The position numbers and the translations under genes were made by a program. Shown here one piece after another: positions 43,164 through 51,197 of a DNA stretch of 64,000 bases (its first letter is position 1; each line of letters starts with the position of its first letter). The notes under the pieces are model-generated. The model ran no database searches. It worked only from the letters and a program-made list of their open reading frames with translations, and had not been told where the DNA came from. This DNA comes from JBHGXV01 sp041920505 (GTDB lineage Bacteria; Bacillota; Bacilli; Brevibacillales; Brevibacillaceae). The stretch lies in the NCBI GenBank assembly GCA_041920505.1, contig JBHGXV010000045.1, positions 1 to 64,000 of the forward strand, in the 5' to 3' direction.

Positions 43164-44225
43164 TTATACCGGATTGGGCAGCCCGAGGTCGGCAAAGGTA
43201 GCCATTTCGCTCAGGATGCGGGCGGCCGCTTCCACGATCGGCATCGCCAGCACCGCTCCCGTGCCTTCGCCGAGCCGCATCTGCATCAGCAAGAACGGCT
43301 TGAGGCCCATCGCCTCCAGTATGCGGGCGTGCGCCGGTTCTTCCGACAGATGTGACGGCAGCAGGTACTCGGCGGCGAGCGGCTGCAACCGGCATGCGAT
43401 CAACGCGGACGCGGCGGCAATCACCCCGTCGACAATCACCGGCCGACGATGAGCGGCCGCCCCGATCACCACGCCGGCCAATCCGGCCAGTTCCAGTCCG
43501 CCCACCTTGGCAAGCACATCCAGCGGGTCGGCGGGATTGGGCCGATTTACCTCGATCGCCCGGCGAATCGCTTCCTGTTTGCGAAAGAGTCCGGCGTCGT
43601 CGATGCCGGTCCCGCGTCCGATCAACCCGGCATCCGGCTCGCCGAGGAACACGGCGGCCACGGCGGCACTGGGCGTCGTATTCCCGATCCCCATCTCGCC
43701 CAAGGCCAACAGCGTGCTGCCTTCCCCGATCAGCTCCCGCGCGACCTCGACGCCGACGAGCAACGCCCGGACGGCTTCCTCACGGCTCATCGCCGGCCCG
43801 TTTACCATGTTGGCCGTACCTGCGCGCACCTTGCGCGAGACGACCGCCGCCGGAATCTCCTTAGCCTTGCTGCCCACGTCGACAACCACCACTTCGGCCC
43901 CCGCCTGACGGGCGAGCACGTTAATCGCCGCGCCGCCACGGGCAAAATTGTGCATCATCAACGCCGTCACTTCCTGCGGGAAGGCGCTGACGCCCGCTTC
44001 CACCACGCCGTGGTCACCGCACATGACGACGACGTGCTTTTTTTCGATGCGCGGCTTCTCTTCTCCGGTGATGCCGGCCAGCCGCACTGCGATCTCCTCC
44101 AGCCGTCCCAGGCTGCCCGGCGGTTTGGTCAGCCGCGTCAATCCCTTTCTCGCTTCCTCCATCGCCTGCCGATCCGGCGGCGCGATGCGCCCCAGCCATG
44201 ATTGCAATTCGTGCTCCCATGCCAT
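43164..44225 (-). CDS. cobT: Nicotinate-nucleotide:dimethylbenzimidazole phosphoribosyltransferase
   Basis: 353 residues. Makes alpha-ribazole 5'-phosphate from dimethylbenzimidazole and nicotinate mononucleotide. Signatures: LTKPPGSLGRLEEIA near the N-terminus, VMCGDHGVVEAGVSAFPQEVT in part, GEMGIGNTTPSAAV, the GTGIDDAG loop, and GGLELAGLAGVVIGAA. The C-terminal catalytic Glu lies in RLGEGTGAVLAMPI. It is transcribed separately from cbiH, behind its own riboswitch. This gene implies dimethylbenzimidazole is, or can be, the lower ligand. Confidence 0.95.
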   Translation of the reverse strand: MAWEHELQSWLGRIAPPDRQAMEEARKGLTRLTKPPGSLGRLEEIAVRLAGITGEEKPRIEKKHVVVMCGDHGVVEAGVSAFPQEVTALMMHNFARGGAAINVLARQAGAEVVVVDVGSKAKEIPAAVVSRKVRAGTANMVNGPAMSREEAVRALLVGVEVARELIGEGSTLLALGEMGIGNTTPSAAVAAVFLGEPDAGLIGRGTGIDDAGLFRKQEAIRRAIEVNRPNPADPLDVLAKVGGLELAGLAGVVIGAAAHRRPVIVDGVIAAASALIACRLQPLAAEYLLPSHLSEEPAHARILEAMGLKPFLLMQMRLGEGTGAVLAMPIVEAAARILSEMATFADLGLPNPV

Positions 44226-44237
44226 CTGGTATTCCTC

Positions 44238-44282
44238 CTCAAAAAAAAATAAGCTTCAGCACCTGGATGAGCGCTGAAGCAG
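44238..44282 (-). terminator. Riboswitch-controlled terminator before cobT
   Basis: GCTTCAGC (44253-44260) and GCTGAAGC (44273-44280) form a stem followed on the minus strand by TTATTTTTTTTT. It ends just before the cobT ribosome-binding site and should be the expression platform. Confidence 0.85.
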
Positions 44283-44367
44283 GTCGGACGCCAAAAAACA
44301 GCAAACGAAAAGAAATCTTGGCTTGCCGGACCAAGAGCAACGTTCCACACCTGCGAGAGCGTTTCTC

Positions 44368-44540
44368 CTTCGACCGCAGGCAGGTCTCCTGGCTCCCGGA
44401 TCACAGCTCATCGTGCCCCAGCCTTCCCAGACGTCTCGTCCAGTGACTGCGGCGAACTCCCCGGATACAGTGGCGGGCCCGCGCTGATTGCTTCCCTATT
44501 CTCCGCCATTGGCGGCACCTGCGGTTCGTATGCAGTTTTT
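44368..44540 (-). promoter_or_regulatory. Cobalamin riboswitch controlling cobT
   Basis: Minus strand B12 box GAGCCAGGAGACCTGC (44380-44395), preceded by CCCGCCACTGTATCCGGGG and the GGGAAGCAATCAGCGCGGG core. The core helix is shorter than in the cbiH riboswitch, but the conserved CCCGCCACTGT is intact. Two separate switches in tandem units allow cobT to respond independently. Confidence 0.93.
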
Positions 44541-44601
44541 TCGGACTTCCTTGTAACCAGAGTACCACAAACTGCCATCGCGGAAAAGAATGGGCTTCGC
44601 T

Positions 44602-44880
44602 TCATTCCTTCGGCCGGTTTTTTACGTATTCGGCCATGACATCCATGACCGACTGCACGTTGCTCAACACTTCGCTCATCCGCCTCGTATGCGTCGACAA
44701 CCGTTCAAAATCGACGACAGGAAAGTTGCGTTTTGTCTGGACTTGCTGCCATTTGCTGAACAAACGGGTGGCGGCGGCGGGATTGGACCTGATTTCCCGT
44801 ATGCGGGAAGCGTCTTGCCGCACCCACTGCGCGAACTTCGGGTGGTTTTGCAGCATTTTTTTGACCTCGCGCCGTTTCAT
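44602..44880 (-). CDS. Small helical protein, weakly YlbE-like
   Basis: 92 residues, Lys/Arg-rich and predicted helical throughout (MKRREVKKMLQNHPKFAQWV, then IRSNPAAATRLFSKW). The middle NP..(A)..LFSKW and the C-terminal LSNVQSVMDVM recall the YlbE-like family of bacilli, but only loosely. GGAGAAGA precedes ATG 44880. Function unknown. It is a single gene between the cobT riboswitch and the spore-protein gene. Confidence 0.6.
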   Translation of the reverse strand: MKRREVKKMLQNHPKFAQWVRQDASRIREIRSNPAAATRLFSKWQQVQTKRNFPVVDFERLSTHTRRMSEVLSNVQSVMDVMAEYVKNRPKE

Positions 44881-45007
44881 GCCTGTCTTCTCCTTTCCCC
44901 TTTTTGGTCTGTGCGCCCTAACAGACTGCGCCCTATACCATATGACTAGTCCGGAAAGCTGGACTGTGTGTTGGTCCAGGAAGCGGAAAAAAGGACAGGC
45001 ACAACAG

Positions 45008-45032
45008 AAAAAGGACCCCCGAAGGAGTCCTC
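45008..45032 (-). terminator. Terminator after the SASP gene
   Basis: Minus strand GGACTCC, TTCG loop, GGGGTCC, then TTTTTCTG. It lies 17 nt after the SASP stop. Confidence 0.8.
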
Positions 45033-45046
45033 ATCCACCTATTCGG

Positions 45047-45244
45047 TTATTGACGAGACAGTTGTTGCTCAGCGAAGCTCACCAGACGTTTGGTGATTTC
45101 TCCCCCGACAGAACCGTTTTGACGGGAAGTGGTATCCGCACCGAGATTTACACCGAATTCAGCGGCAATCTCATACTTCAGTTGGTCCAGAGCCTGGTTT
45201 GCTTGAGGAACTAACAGACGGTTGGTACCAGAATTGTTGGCCAT
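45047..45244 (-). CDS. Alpha/beta-type small acid-soluble spore protein
   Basis: 65 residues from ATG at 45242-45244 with AGAAGGAGG upstream. SASPs coat and protect spore DNA and are degraded by the GPR protease at germination. Both conserved blocks are visible: ALDQLKYEIAAEFGVNLG, where the (E)(I/F)A segment is the GPR cleavage region, and RQNGSVGGEITKRLVSFAEQQL. Size is typical. Expression is normally by forespore sigma-G; I did not identify that promoter. The leader contains a tRNA-like element (45276-45332). Confidence 0.95.
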   Translation of the reverse strand: MANNSGTNRLLVPQANQALDQLKYEIAAEFGVNLGADTTSRQNGSVGGEITKRLVSFAEQQLSRQ

Positions 45245-45275
45245 CTTGTATGCCTCCTTCTTACGGGGATTTTTT

Positions 45276-45332
45276 CTCTCGGGACGGGATTGAACCGTCA
45301 GCGGAATCCGCTCTCGCCACTGAGACCGAGAG
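45276..45332 (-). ncRNA. tRNA-like element (57 nt) in the SASP leader, anticodon arm collapsed
   Basis: Minus strand: a 7-bp acceptor-type stem, CTCTCGG (45326-45332) with CCGAGAG (45276-45282). A D-arm-like hairpin follows, TCTC-AGTGGC-GAGA, with the conserved GG. Next is an 11-nt mini-hairpin (GCGGATTCCGC, 45301-45311) where a 17-nt anticodon arm should be, and then a perfect T-arm, GACGG-TTCAATC-CCGTC (45283-45299). There is no CCA; AAAAAA follows. At 57 nt it is too short for a functional tRNA. It looks like a tRNA that lost its anticodon arm, or a tRNA-mimicking leader. Confidence 0.6.
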
Positions 45333-45478
45333 GCGATAGTAGCTGTGGCTTGCGACTCGTCCGGGAGACGTGCCGTAAGCGTTGTGGTACTATCTTCTCT
45401 CCGCTCTGCCGGCTTCATCCGCCGAATTGCGATGTAAATTCTGTCATTTCGGTAACGACCGCGTCCCGCTTTCGACTG

Positions 45479-45487
45479 TGTTATAAT
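45479..45487 (+). promoter_or_regulatory. Extended -10 promoter for the exonuclease gene
   Basis: TGTTATAAT matches the TGn-TATAAT extended -10 exactly; no good -35 is visible at 17 nt. A start site near 45494 supports ATG 45530 rather than ATG 45503 as the initiator. Confidence 0.65.
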
Positions 45488-45529
45488 AAACAAGTCGCAA
45501 CAATGGGAAAGGATGGTGCCCGTTCGCTT

Positions 45530-46408
45530 ATGTCCACGCCTGCCACATGCCTGTTGATCGACGGGATGAGCTTCCTGTTCCGGGCGTATTACGCCTCCGC
45601 CTGGGGAGGGGGAATCCGGCAAACCTCAACCGGCCTGTATACCAACGCCGTCTACGGCTTTACAAAAATGATGCTGGATTACGCCGATCTGGTGCGGCCG
45701 ACCCACCTGATCGTCGCCTGGGATGTGGCCGCCCGCGAGACGCTGCTGCGCACCGGCTGGTACCAGCCGTACAAGTCCAACCGCACCGACCCGCCCGCCG
45801 AACTGGTGCCCCAGTTTGACCTGGTGAAGGACGTGACCGACGCCTTTTCTGTGCCCAATGTAGGTTGTCCCGGCTACGAAGGGGACGATATTCTCGGCAC
45901 GCTCAGCACCCGGTTCGCCGCCGACGGACACCAGGTGGTGATCGTGAGCGGCGATTACGACAGCTTGCAGTTGGTCGACGAGCAGGTCAGCGTGAAAATC
46001 CTGAAAAACGGCGGCAAACACGAACACTACACCCCGGCGAGCCTTCTGGAGCTGCGCGGGATCACGCCGGAGCAAGTCGTTGACGTCAAGGCGTTAATGG
46101 GCGACCCTTCCGACTGTATCCCCGGATGCCCCGGCGTGGGCGAAAAGACGGCGGTCAAGCTGATCCGCGAGTACGCCAGTCTCGATCGCCTTTACGAACG
46201 CTTGCACGAATTGACGCCCAAACTGCGCAGCAAACTGCAGGAGCACCGCGAACAGATTTACCTCAGCCGCAAGCTGGCGACGATCCTGCGCGACGCGCCG
46301 GTGGCTGTCGAGCTGAAAGACGCGGTCTGGTCCTACGACCGCGAGCGTGTGCTGGCAAAATGCGCCGAACTGGAATTCGGCCGCTCCCTTCTGTCCCGCG
46401 TCGGCTAA
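45530..46408 (+). CDS. 5'-3' exonuclease (Pol I N-terminal / ExoIX-like flap nuclease)
   Basis: 292 residues from ATG 45530, with GGAAAGGATGG upstream. It matches the free-standing 5'-3' exonuclease of bacilli. Metal ligands are seen in LLIDGMSFLFRAYYA (first Asp), AWDVAARETLRTGW-type helical arch, GYEGDDILGTLS and IVSGDYDSLQL. The helix-hairpin-helix is MGDPSDCIPGCPGVGEKTAVKLI. It lacks any polymerase domain. It would remove RNA primers or flaps in replication and repair. Confidence 0.93.
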   Translation: MSTPATCLLIDGMSFLFRAYYASAWGGGIRQTSTGLYTNAVYGFTKMMLDYADLVRPTHLIVAWDVAARETLLRTGWYQPYKSNRTDPPAELVPQFDLVKDVTDAFSVPNVGCPGYEGDDILGTLSTRFAADGHQVVIVSGDYDSLQLVDEQVSVKILKNGGKHEHYTPASLLELRGITPEQVVDVKALMGDPSDCIPGCPGVGEKTAVKLIREYASLDRLYERLHELTPKLRSKLQEHREQIYLSRKLATILRDAPVAVELKDAVWSYDRERVLAKCAELEFGRSLLSRVG

Positions 46409-46433
46409 ATGGCGCGGGACAGAAGGTTTTTCT
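46387..46433 (+). terminator. Terminator overlapping the end of the exonuclease gene
   Basis: CCTTCTGTCCCGCG (46387-46400) pairs with CGCGGGACAGAAGG (46413-46426), followed by TTTTTC. The left arm lies within the last codons of the gene. Confidence 0.9.
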
Positions 46434-46651
46434 CCTTAGCGTGCCCCTTTTTTGGCAAAAAAACGGGGAATCGCGACGCCGTTGACGGATGGCGGACAGG
46501 TTTCGGGAACATTCGTCAAACGATCGTTTAACATTTGCGTTCATCCCTGCGGCGACAGTCATCCGAGCAGGCGTGCCGCTTCCCGCCCGTGCTAAATCAT
46601 CCAGAGGCGGGCATACTAGGCGTAAGAAAACATCAAAGGAGGACCGTCAGG

Positions 46652-46813
46652 ATGCCGCAGTTGCACTTGTCAGACGACGAGTACGCGTCACTGATGGAGC
46701 GCGTCTACAAAATCATCGACCGGACCGAACACCTGGATCAGGTGACCCACCATTGGATGTGGGAAGTGTGGCGGCTGTTGCACTACAGCAAAGTGGAAAA
46801 ACCCTTGCCGTAG
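46652..46813 (+). CDS. Small hypothetical protein
   Basis: 53 residues from ATG 46652 behind AAAGGAGG. Acidic, Trp- and His-containing (HHWMWEVWRLLHY), probably helical. No domain recognised. It stands between the exonuclease terminator and the permease gene. Codon use and the strong ribosome-binding site support it as real. 46434-46651 shows no other feature. Confidence 0.6.
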   Translation: MPQLHLSDDEYASLMERVYKIIDRTEHLDQVTHHWMWEVWRLLHYSKVEKPLP

Positions 46814-46939
46814 CAACACCGCACCTGGCACCCTCAGCCGTCCGGATGCCAGGCGTATCCGCGTTCACCCATGTACACTTCCTCGCATACGTTGCAGGAA
46901 GGAACTCTCTTCCTGTTCAATCGCAAAGGAGGAAGCCGC

Positions 46940-48355
46940 ATGGGTATGGAGCTTGTACTTCTTCACTGGGTCTATCTCCTGTTCGTGCTCGTCATTGTCG
47001 GGACGATGATCGCCAGACGTGACACCAGCCTGTTGTGCATCGTCGGCATCGGGGTTCTCGGCTTGACCGCGACCGGTTCGCTCACCGCTTCCGTCGGCGG
47101 AATTTTCGGAAGTTTCGTCTACGCCATCACGGAACTTTTGCCTACCATCCTCGTCATCTGCATCATCGTCGCGATGAGCCATGTGCTGACCGAGACCGGC
47201 GTCAACGAAACGATCATCCGGCCGATGACGCGGCTGATCCGCAATCCTGCCCTCGCCTACTGGGTGATCGGGATCGTAATGATGGTCATCTCCTGGTTTT
47301 TCTGGCCGTCTCCCGCAGTCGCGCTGATCGGGGCGGTCATGCTGCCGGTCGCCGTCCGCGTCGGACTGCCCGCGCTTGGCGTGGCCATGGCGATGAACCT
47401 GTTTGGACACGGGATTGCCTTGTCGGGCGATTACGTTATCCAGGGAGCGCCCACGCTGACGGCCAAGGCGGCCGGTATCCCGGTGGGCGAGGTGATGTCA
47501 GCCAGCGTTCCGCTCGTCATCGTGATGGGACTGACCGCAACCATAACGGCTTTCTGGCTGTTACGCCGGGACATGCGGAACGGCACGTTGTCGGCGGACA
47601 CGGCCGTGTCGCCTGCCATGAAAATGGACGCCGCCCCTTCGGTTGACACCGCCGCCGTGCGGCTTGCACTGTCCGATTCCGTCCGCCGGTTTCTCGCCTG
47701 GCTGGTGCCGATTCTGTTTGCGCTTGACGTCGTCGCCATGTTCGCGTTCGAGCTCAAAGGCGGAGACGCCACCGCACTGGTCGGCGGCACTGCGTTGCTC
47801 ATTTTGCTTGCGGCTGCCCTGTTTGCCCACAGGGATGCCGGGCTGGAGCAAGTGACGTCTTATCTGATTCGCGGGTTTCAGTTCGGGTTTCAGGTATTCG
47901 CTCCGGTGATCCCGATTGCTGCCTTTTTCTACATGGGAGACAGCGGATTCGTCAAGGTGTTCGGCGACGTGCTGCCCACAGGCTCGCAAGGCATTGTCAA
48001 CGACCTGGGCGTGGCTCTCGCCCACGCCATCCCGCTGAACAAAGGAGTGGCCGCCGTCACCCTGTCCGCTGTCGGGGTGATCACCGGACTGGACGGCTCC
48101 GGCTTCTCCGGCATCACCCTGGCCGGATCGGTTGCTCAGTTGTTTGCGGCCGCGCTCGGCTCAGGCGTCGCCACATTGACCGCGCTCGGCCAGGTGGCGG
48201 CCATCTGGGTGGGCGGCGGGACCGTCATTCCGTGGGCGCTGATTCCCGCCGCGGCGATCTGCGGCGTCGATCCGTTCGAATTGGCCCGCCGCAATCTCGT
48301 GCCGGTGACCGTCGGACTGGTTGTGACCACCCTTGTCGCCATCTTCCTGATCTGA
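46940..48355 (+). CDS. Polytopic permease of unknown substrate
   Basis: 471 residues from ATG 46940 behind AAAGGAGG. About 11-12 hydrophobic segments with short loops. The motifs SHVLTETGVNETIIRPM, FWPSPAVALIGAV and a glycine-rich membrane end (GLDGSGFSGITLAGSVAQL) suggest an ion-transporter-superfamily permease of the gluconate/short-chain organic-acid kind. A cytosolic loop of about 60 residues lies in the middle (around 210-260). No substrate clue comes from neighbours. Confidence 0.75.
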   Translation: MGMELVLLHWVYLLFVLVIVGTMIARRDTSLLCIVGIGVLGLTATGSLTASVGGIFGSFVYAITELLPTILVICIIVAMSHVLTETGVNETIIRPMTRLIRNPALAYWVIGIVMMVISWFFWPSPAVALIGAVMLPVAVRVGLPALGVAMAMNLFGHGIALSGDYVIQGAPTLTAKAAGIPVGEVMSASVPLVIVMGLTATITAFWLLRRDMRNGTLSADTAVSPAMKMDAAPSVDTAAVRLALSDSVRRFLAWLVPILFALDVVAMFAFELKGGDATALVGGTALLILLAAALFAHRDAGLEQVTSYLIRGFQFGFQVFAPVIPIAAFFYMGDSGFVKVFGDVLPTGSQGIVNDLGVALAHAIPLNKGVAAVTLSAVGVITGLDGSGFSGITLAGSVAQLFAAALGSGVATLTALGQVAAIWVGGGTVIPWALIPAAAICGVDPFELARRNLVPVTVGLVVTTLVAIFLI

Positions 48356-48382
48356 TCCTGCCCGTCCCTTTGGATCACCATG

Positions 48383-48417
48383 AAAAAAGGGAGCCCCGTG
48401 AAAGGGTTCCCTTTTTT
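48383..48417. terminator. Bidirectional terminator between permease and kimA
   Basis: AAAAAAGGGAGCCC pairs with GGGTTCCCTTTTTT (one G-T pair). T-runs are present on both strands, serving the two convergent genes. Confidence 0.85.
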
Positions 48418-48427
48418 GCTTTACCGA

Positions 48428-50245
48428 TTATTTTTGCAAATGGTACGGAACGGTTGCGACGATGACATCGCGGTTGGCGAACAGGTAGGCGCGGATCAAG
48501 AAACTGGTCTGGTTGTGCAGGAAGTTTTGCCACCAGCGTTTGGTGATAAACTGCGGAATCAAGACCGTGACGTGATCCGTCTCCTCCCGTTTCCACTCCA
48601 CCGTGTCGATGAACTTGATCAACGGGCGCAAGACGCTGCGATAGCGGGAGCGCAGCACGATCAGCCGCACGCCCGGGTTCCACTCCGCCCACTTGCGCTC
48701 CATCTTCTCGATCTCTTCTTCGTCAAACCCGACGTAGACCGCGACGACGTTTTCCGTCAGCGACTTGGCGTAGCTGATGGTTCCGGCCACGACCTTGGTG
48801 ATGCCCGCCACCGGAATGACGATGACGCTGCCCTTGATCGTCGGTTTTTCCCTGGTGATGTCAATCCGCAGTTCGTCCGCCACATCCAGGTAGTGTTGGT
48901 GAATCTTGCGGAACGCGTAGATGACGGCCGGCAGGAACAGGAAGATCATCCAGATTTGCGAGAACTTCGTGAAGATAAAGATCAGGGTGATGGTGAGCGT
49001 CGTCAGCATGCCCACCGTGTTAATCAGAAACCGCACCACCCAGCCCGGCGGTTTCGTTTTCAGCCAGCGGCGCATCATCCCGGCCTGGGACAGGGTAAAC
49101 GGAATAAACACCCCGACGGCATACAGCGGAATCAGGTTCTCCGTGTTTCCGTGAAACAGGACGATCAACAGTGACGAAAGGATACCGAGCACGATAATCC
49201 CGTTGGAAAAGCCCAGCCTGTCGCCTCTCACCATAAACATGTGCGGCATGAACTTGTCTTTGGCCAGCATGAACGCCAGCAACGGAAACGCGGAAAACGC
49301 GGTGTTGGCGGCCAAAAACAGGATCATCGCGGTCACGCCCTGGATGAAGTAATACATCGTGCCCCGGCCGAACGTGGCGGCGGCAATCTGCGACACGACA
49401 GTCTCCTTTTCGTCGGGAACAATCCCGTACCAGTAGGCCAGCAAGCTGATCCCGATAAACATGCTGCCGAGGATGGCTCCCATCATCGCCAGCGTTTTCG
49501 CCGCGTTTTTCTCCGCCGGCGCCTTGAAGTTGGGGATGGCGTTGGAGACCGCCTCCACGCCGGTCAACGCGGAACAGCCCGAACTGAACGCCTTCAGCAG
49601 CAAAAACAGGCTGATGCCAGGCACCATGACACCATAGGCCGGGGCCGCCACGTGCACGCCCCCGGTGACAAGCTGGTAAAACCCGCCCGCGATCAGCACA
49701 AAAATCGCGAAGACAAAAGCATACACCGGATAGGTCAGCACGGTGGCCGATTCGGTCACCCCGCGCAAATTGAGGATCGTCAAAAGCGCGATCATCGCCA
49801 GCGCGATCAACACCCGGTCGTCGTGCAGCGACGGAAAAGCCGAGGTAATCGCATCCGTTCCGGCCGACGCGCTTACCGCCACCGTCAGGATGTAGTCGAC
49901 GAGCAGAGAGCCTCCGGCCACCAGGCCGTACGACAATCCGAGATTTTCTTTGGCGACGATGTAGGCACCGCCGCCGGAAGGATACGTATAGATCGTTTGG
50001 CGGTAGGACAAGACCAGGACGGTCAACAGTCCCAACACCGCAAGCGAAATCGGAATCGAATACCACAGGGCGGAAAAGCCCGCCGTCATCAAAACCAGCA
50101 AAATTTGCTCCGTGCCGTAGGCGACGGAGGACAAGGCATCGGAAGAGAGAACCGCGAGCGCCTTTAGCTTGCTCAGCTTCTCATCGGCCAATTCCGTCGA
50201 TTTCATCGGCCGTCCGATCAACAGTTGTTTCACTTTCAGCACCAT
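48428..50245 (-). CDS. kimA: KimA-type high-affinity potassium transporter (APC superfamily)
   Basis: 605 residues from ATG at 50243-50245, close to the 607 of Bacillus subtilis KimA (YdaO). The N-terminus KQLLIGRPMKS and the following LKALAVLSSDALSSVAYGTEQIL are diagnostic. Twelve membrane segments with YPSGGGAYIVAKENLG are followed by a C-terminal cytosolic domain (from about 450). KimA imports K+ with H+. A c-di-AMP riboswitch upstream represses it when K+ and c-di-AMP are high. Confidence 0.93.
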   Translation of the reverse strand: MVLKVKQLLIGRPMKSTELADEKLSKLKALAVLSSDALSSVAYGTEQILLVLMTAGFSALWYSIPISLAVLGLLTVLVLSYRQTIYTYPSGGGAYIVAKENLGLSYGLVAGGSLLVDYILTVAVSASAGTDAITSAFPSLHDDRVLIALAMIALLTILNLRGVTESATVLTYPVYAFVFAIFVLIAGGFYQLVTGGVHVAAPAYGVMVPGISLFLLLKAFSSGCSALTGVEAVSNAIPNFKAPAEKNAAKTLAMMGAILGSMFIGISLLAYWYGIVPDEKETVVSQIAAATFGRGTMYYFIQGVTAMILFLAANTAFSAFPLLAFMLAKDKFMPHMFMVRGDRLGFSNGIIVLGILSSLLIVLFHGNTENLIPLYAVGVFIPFTLSQAGMMRRWLKTKPPGWVVRFLINTVGMLTTLTITLIFIFTKFSQIWMIFLFLPAVIYAFRKIHQHYLDVADELRIDITREKPTIKGSVIVIPVAGITKVVAGTISYAKSLTENVVAVYVGFDEEEIEKMERKWAEWNPGVRLIVLRSRYRSVLRPLIKFIDTVEWKREETDHVTVLIPQFITKRWWQNFLHNQTSFLIRAYLFANRDVIVATVPYHLQK

Positions 50246-50344
50246 GTTGGCTATCCCCACTCTTTATCTCTCTCGTTTGTGTATCAAAGCAACCCCCTCA
50301 ACAACCAACACGTGATGAAAATCAAGTCGGTACCAGTAACATGA

Positions 50345-50480
50345 CGATTCTCCTCCCTCTACGCTTACGAGGTTAGCTGACGGGTTCGGGCGGATGGGTC
50401 GCCCTACTCACAACCGTGAGATTCACCCCAAAAGTGGTTCCCCCGCTCATGACGATTCAGCGTTGTTAACGTGTCGTGAA
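50345..50480 (-). promoter_or_regulatory. ydaO-type cyclic di-AMP riboswitch
   Basis: Minus strand: CGCTGAATCG, then GAGCGGGGGAACCACTTTTG followed by GGGTGAATCTC, GTAGGGCGACC, GAACCCGTCAGCTAACCTCG and TAAGCGTAGAGGGAGGA. These are the conserved blocks of the class. It heads kimA, the same pairing as in Bacillus subtilis. Confidence 0.96.
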
Positions 50481-50493
50481 AACGACGAAATCC

Positions 50494-50523
50494 ATTATAA
50501 CAGCTTGCATGCCAATCACAAGG
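50494..50523 (-). promoter_or_regulatory. Promoter for the kimA riboswitch transcript
   Basis: Minus strand TGTTATAAT (50494-50502) is an extended -10, with TTGTGA 16 nt upstream as -35. Transcription would start about 10 nt before the aptamer. Confidence 0.7.
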
Positions 50524-50545
50524 CACAAATTTTGGCCCGAAGTCA

Positions 50546-50590
50546 CAAAAAAAGGCCTGTCAGCTCCTTGTACAGAGCCGGCAGGCCAAT
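50546..50590 (-). terminator. Terminator after the SRPBCC gene
   Basis: Minus strand GGCCTGCCGGCTCT pairs across a short loop with GGAGCTGACAGGCC and is followed by TTTTTTTG. Confidence 0.85.
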
Positions 50591-50644
50591 TTTCTTTGTT
50601 TTACGCGCGCTCTTGCGACAACGTCCGCAACCGCTTCGGATCAA

Positions 50645-51121
50645 TCACGGGTCAATCAGGTTAGATTGCTGTTTTGCTTCACAATACGTCTTCAATATTT
50701 CTAACTCTTTCGTATAGATAGAGCGGACAATGGGCGGAACAAGCCATCGCTCAATCAGACCCTTGATTCCCTGTTTCTTTTGCCAGATTGTTTGAATCCT
50801 CACTTGACAAGCAACATGATCCGGATCGGGTTCCAACGCAAAGATCGTCTTGATTCCAGCCACAGGATCTTCTTCATGTATTTCTCTTCCCGGGATGGGT
50901 TCCGTAACAAACAGCCGGAGATGATTCACCACGCCCATGACTTTCATTTGAACGCGTACGATGGTTCCCGCTCCGACGCCGCCTTGTTCAACCGCTGTCA
51001 CTGCAAGATATGGTTTCGGCAAAATATGCGGATGTTCGTTGCGGTAATCAGACAGCACCCGGTAAATAAGTGTCGGATCAGCTTTAATTTTTTTGGAGAC
51101 GTGAAGTTCGTAGGTATCCAT
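50645..51121 (-). CDS. SRPBCC (START-like) family protein
   Basis: 158 residues from ATG at 51119-51121, AAGGAAGG upstream. The pattern of an N-terminal strand (YELHVSKKIKADPTLIYRVLSDY), a middle beta-sheet (GTIVRVQMKVMGVVNHLRLFV, cited in part) and a long C-terminal helix (KELEILKTYCEAKQQ) is that of the Bet v1-like polyketide-cyclase/dehydrase superfamily. These bind hydrophobic ligands; the ligand is not predictable. It is a single gene upstream of a VOC-family gene on the same strand. Confidence 0.8.
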   Translation of the reverse strand: MDTYELHVSKKIKADPTLIYRVLSDYRNEHPHILPKPYLAVTAVEQGGVGAGTIVRVQMKVMGVVNHLRLFVTEPIPGREIHEEDPVAGIKTIFALEPDPDHVACQVRIQTIWQKKQGIKGLIERWLVPPIVRSIYTKELEILKTYCEAKQQSNLIDP

Positions 51122-51197
51122 ACCGTTCACCTTCCTTCACCATGTATGGCACAGGCGGTCCCCTTCAGCACGTTTTCTTTCGCCCCCTTTCACATTC

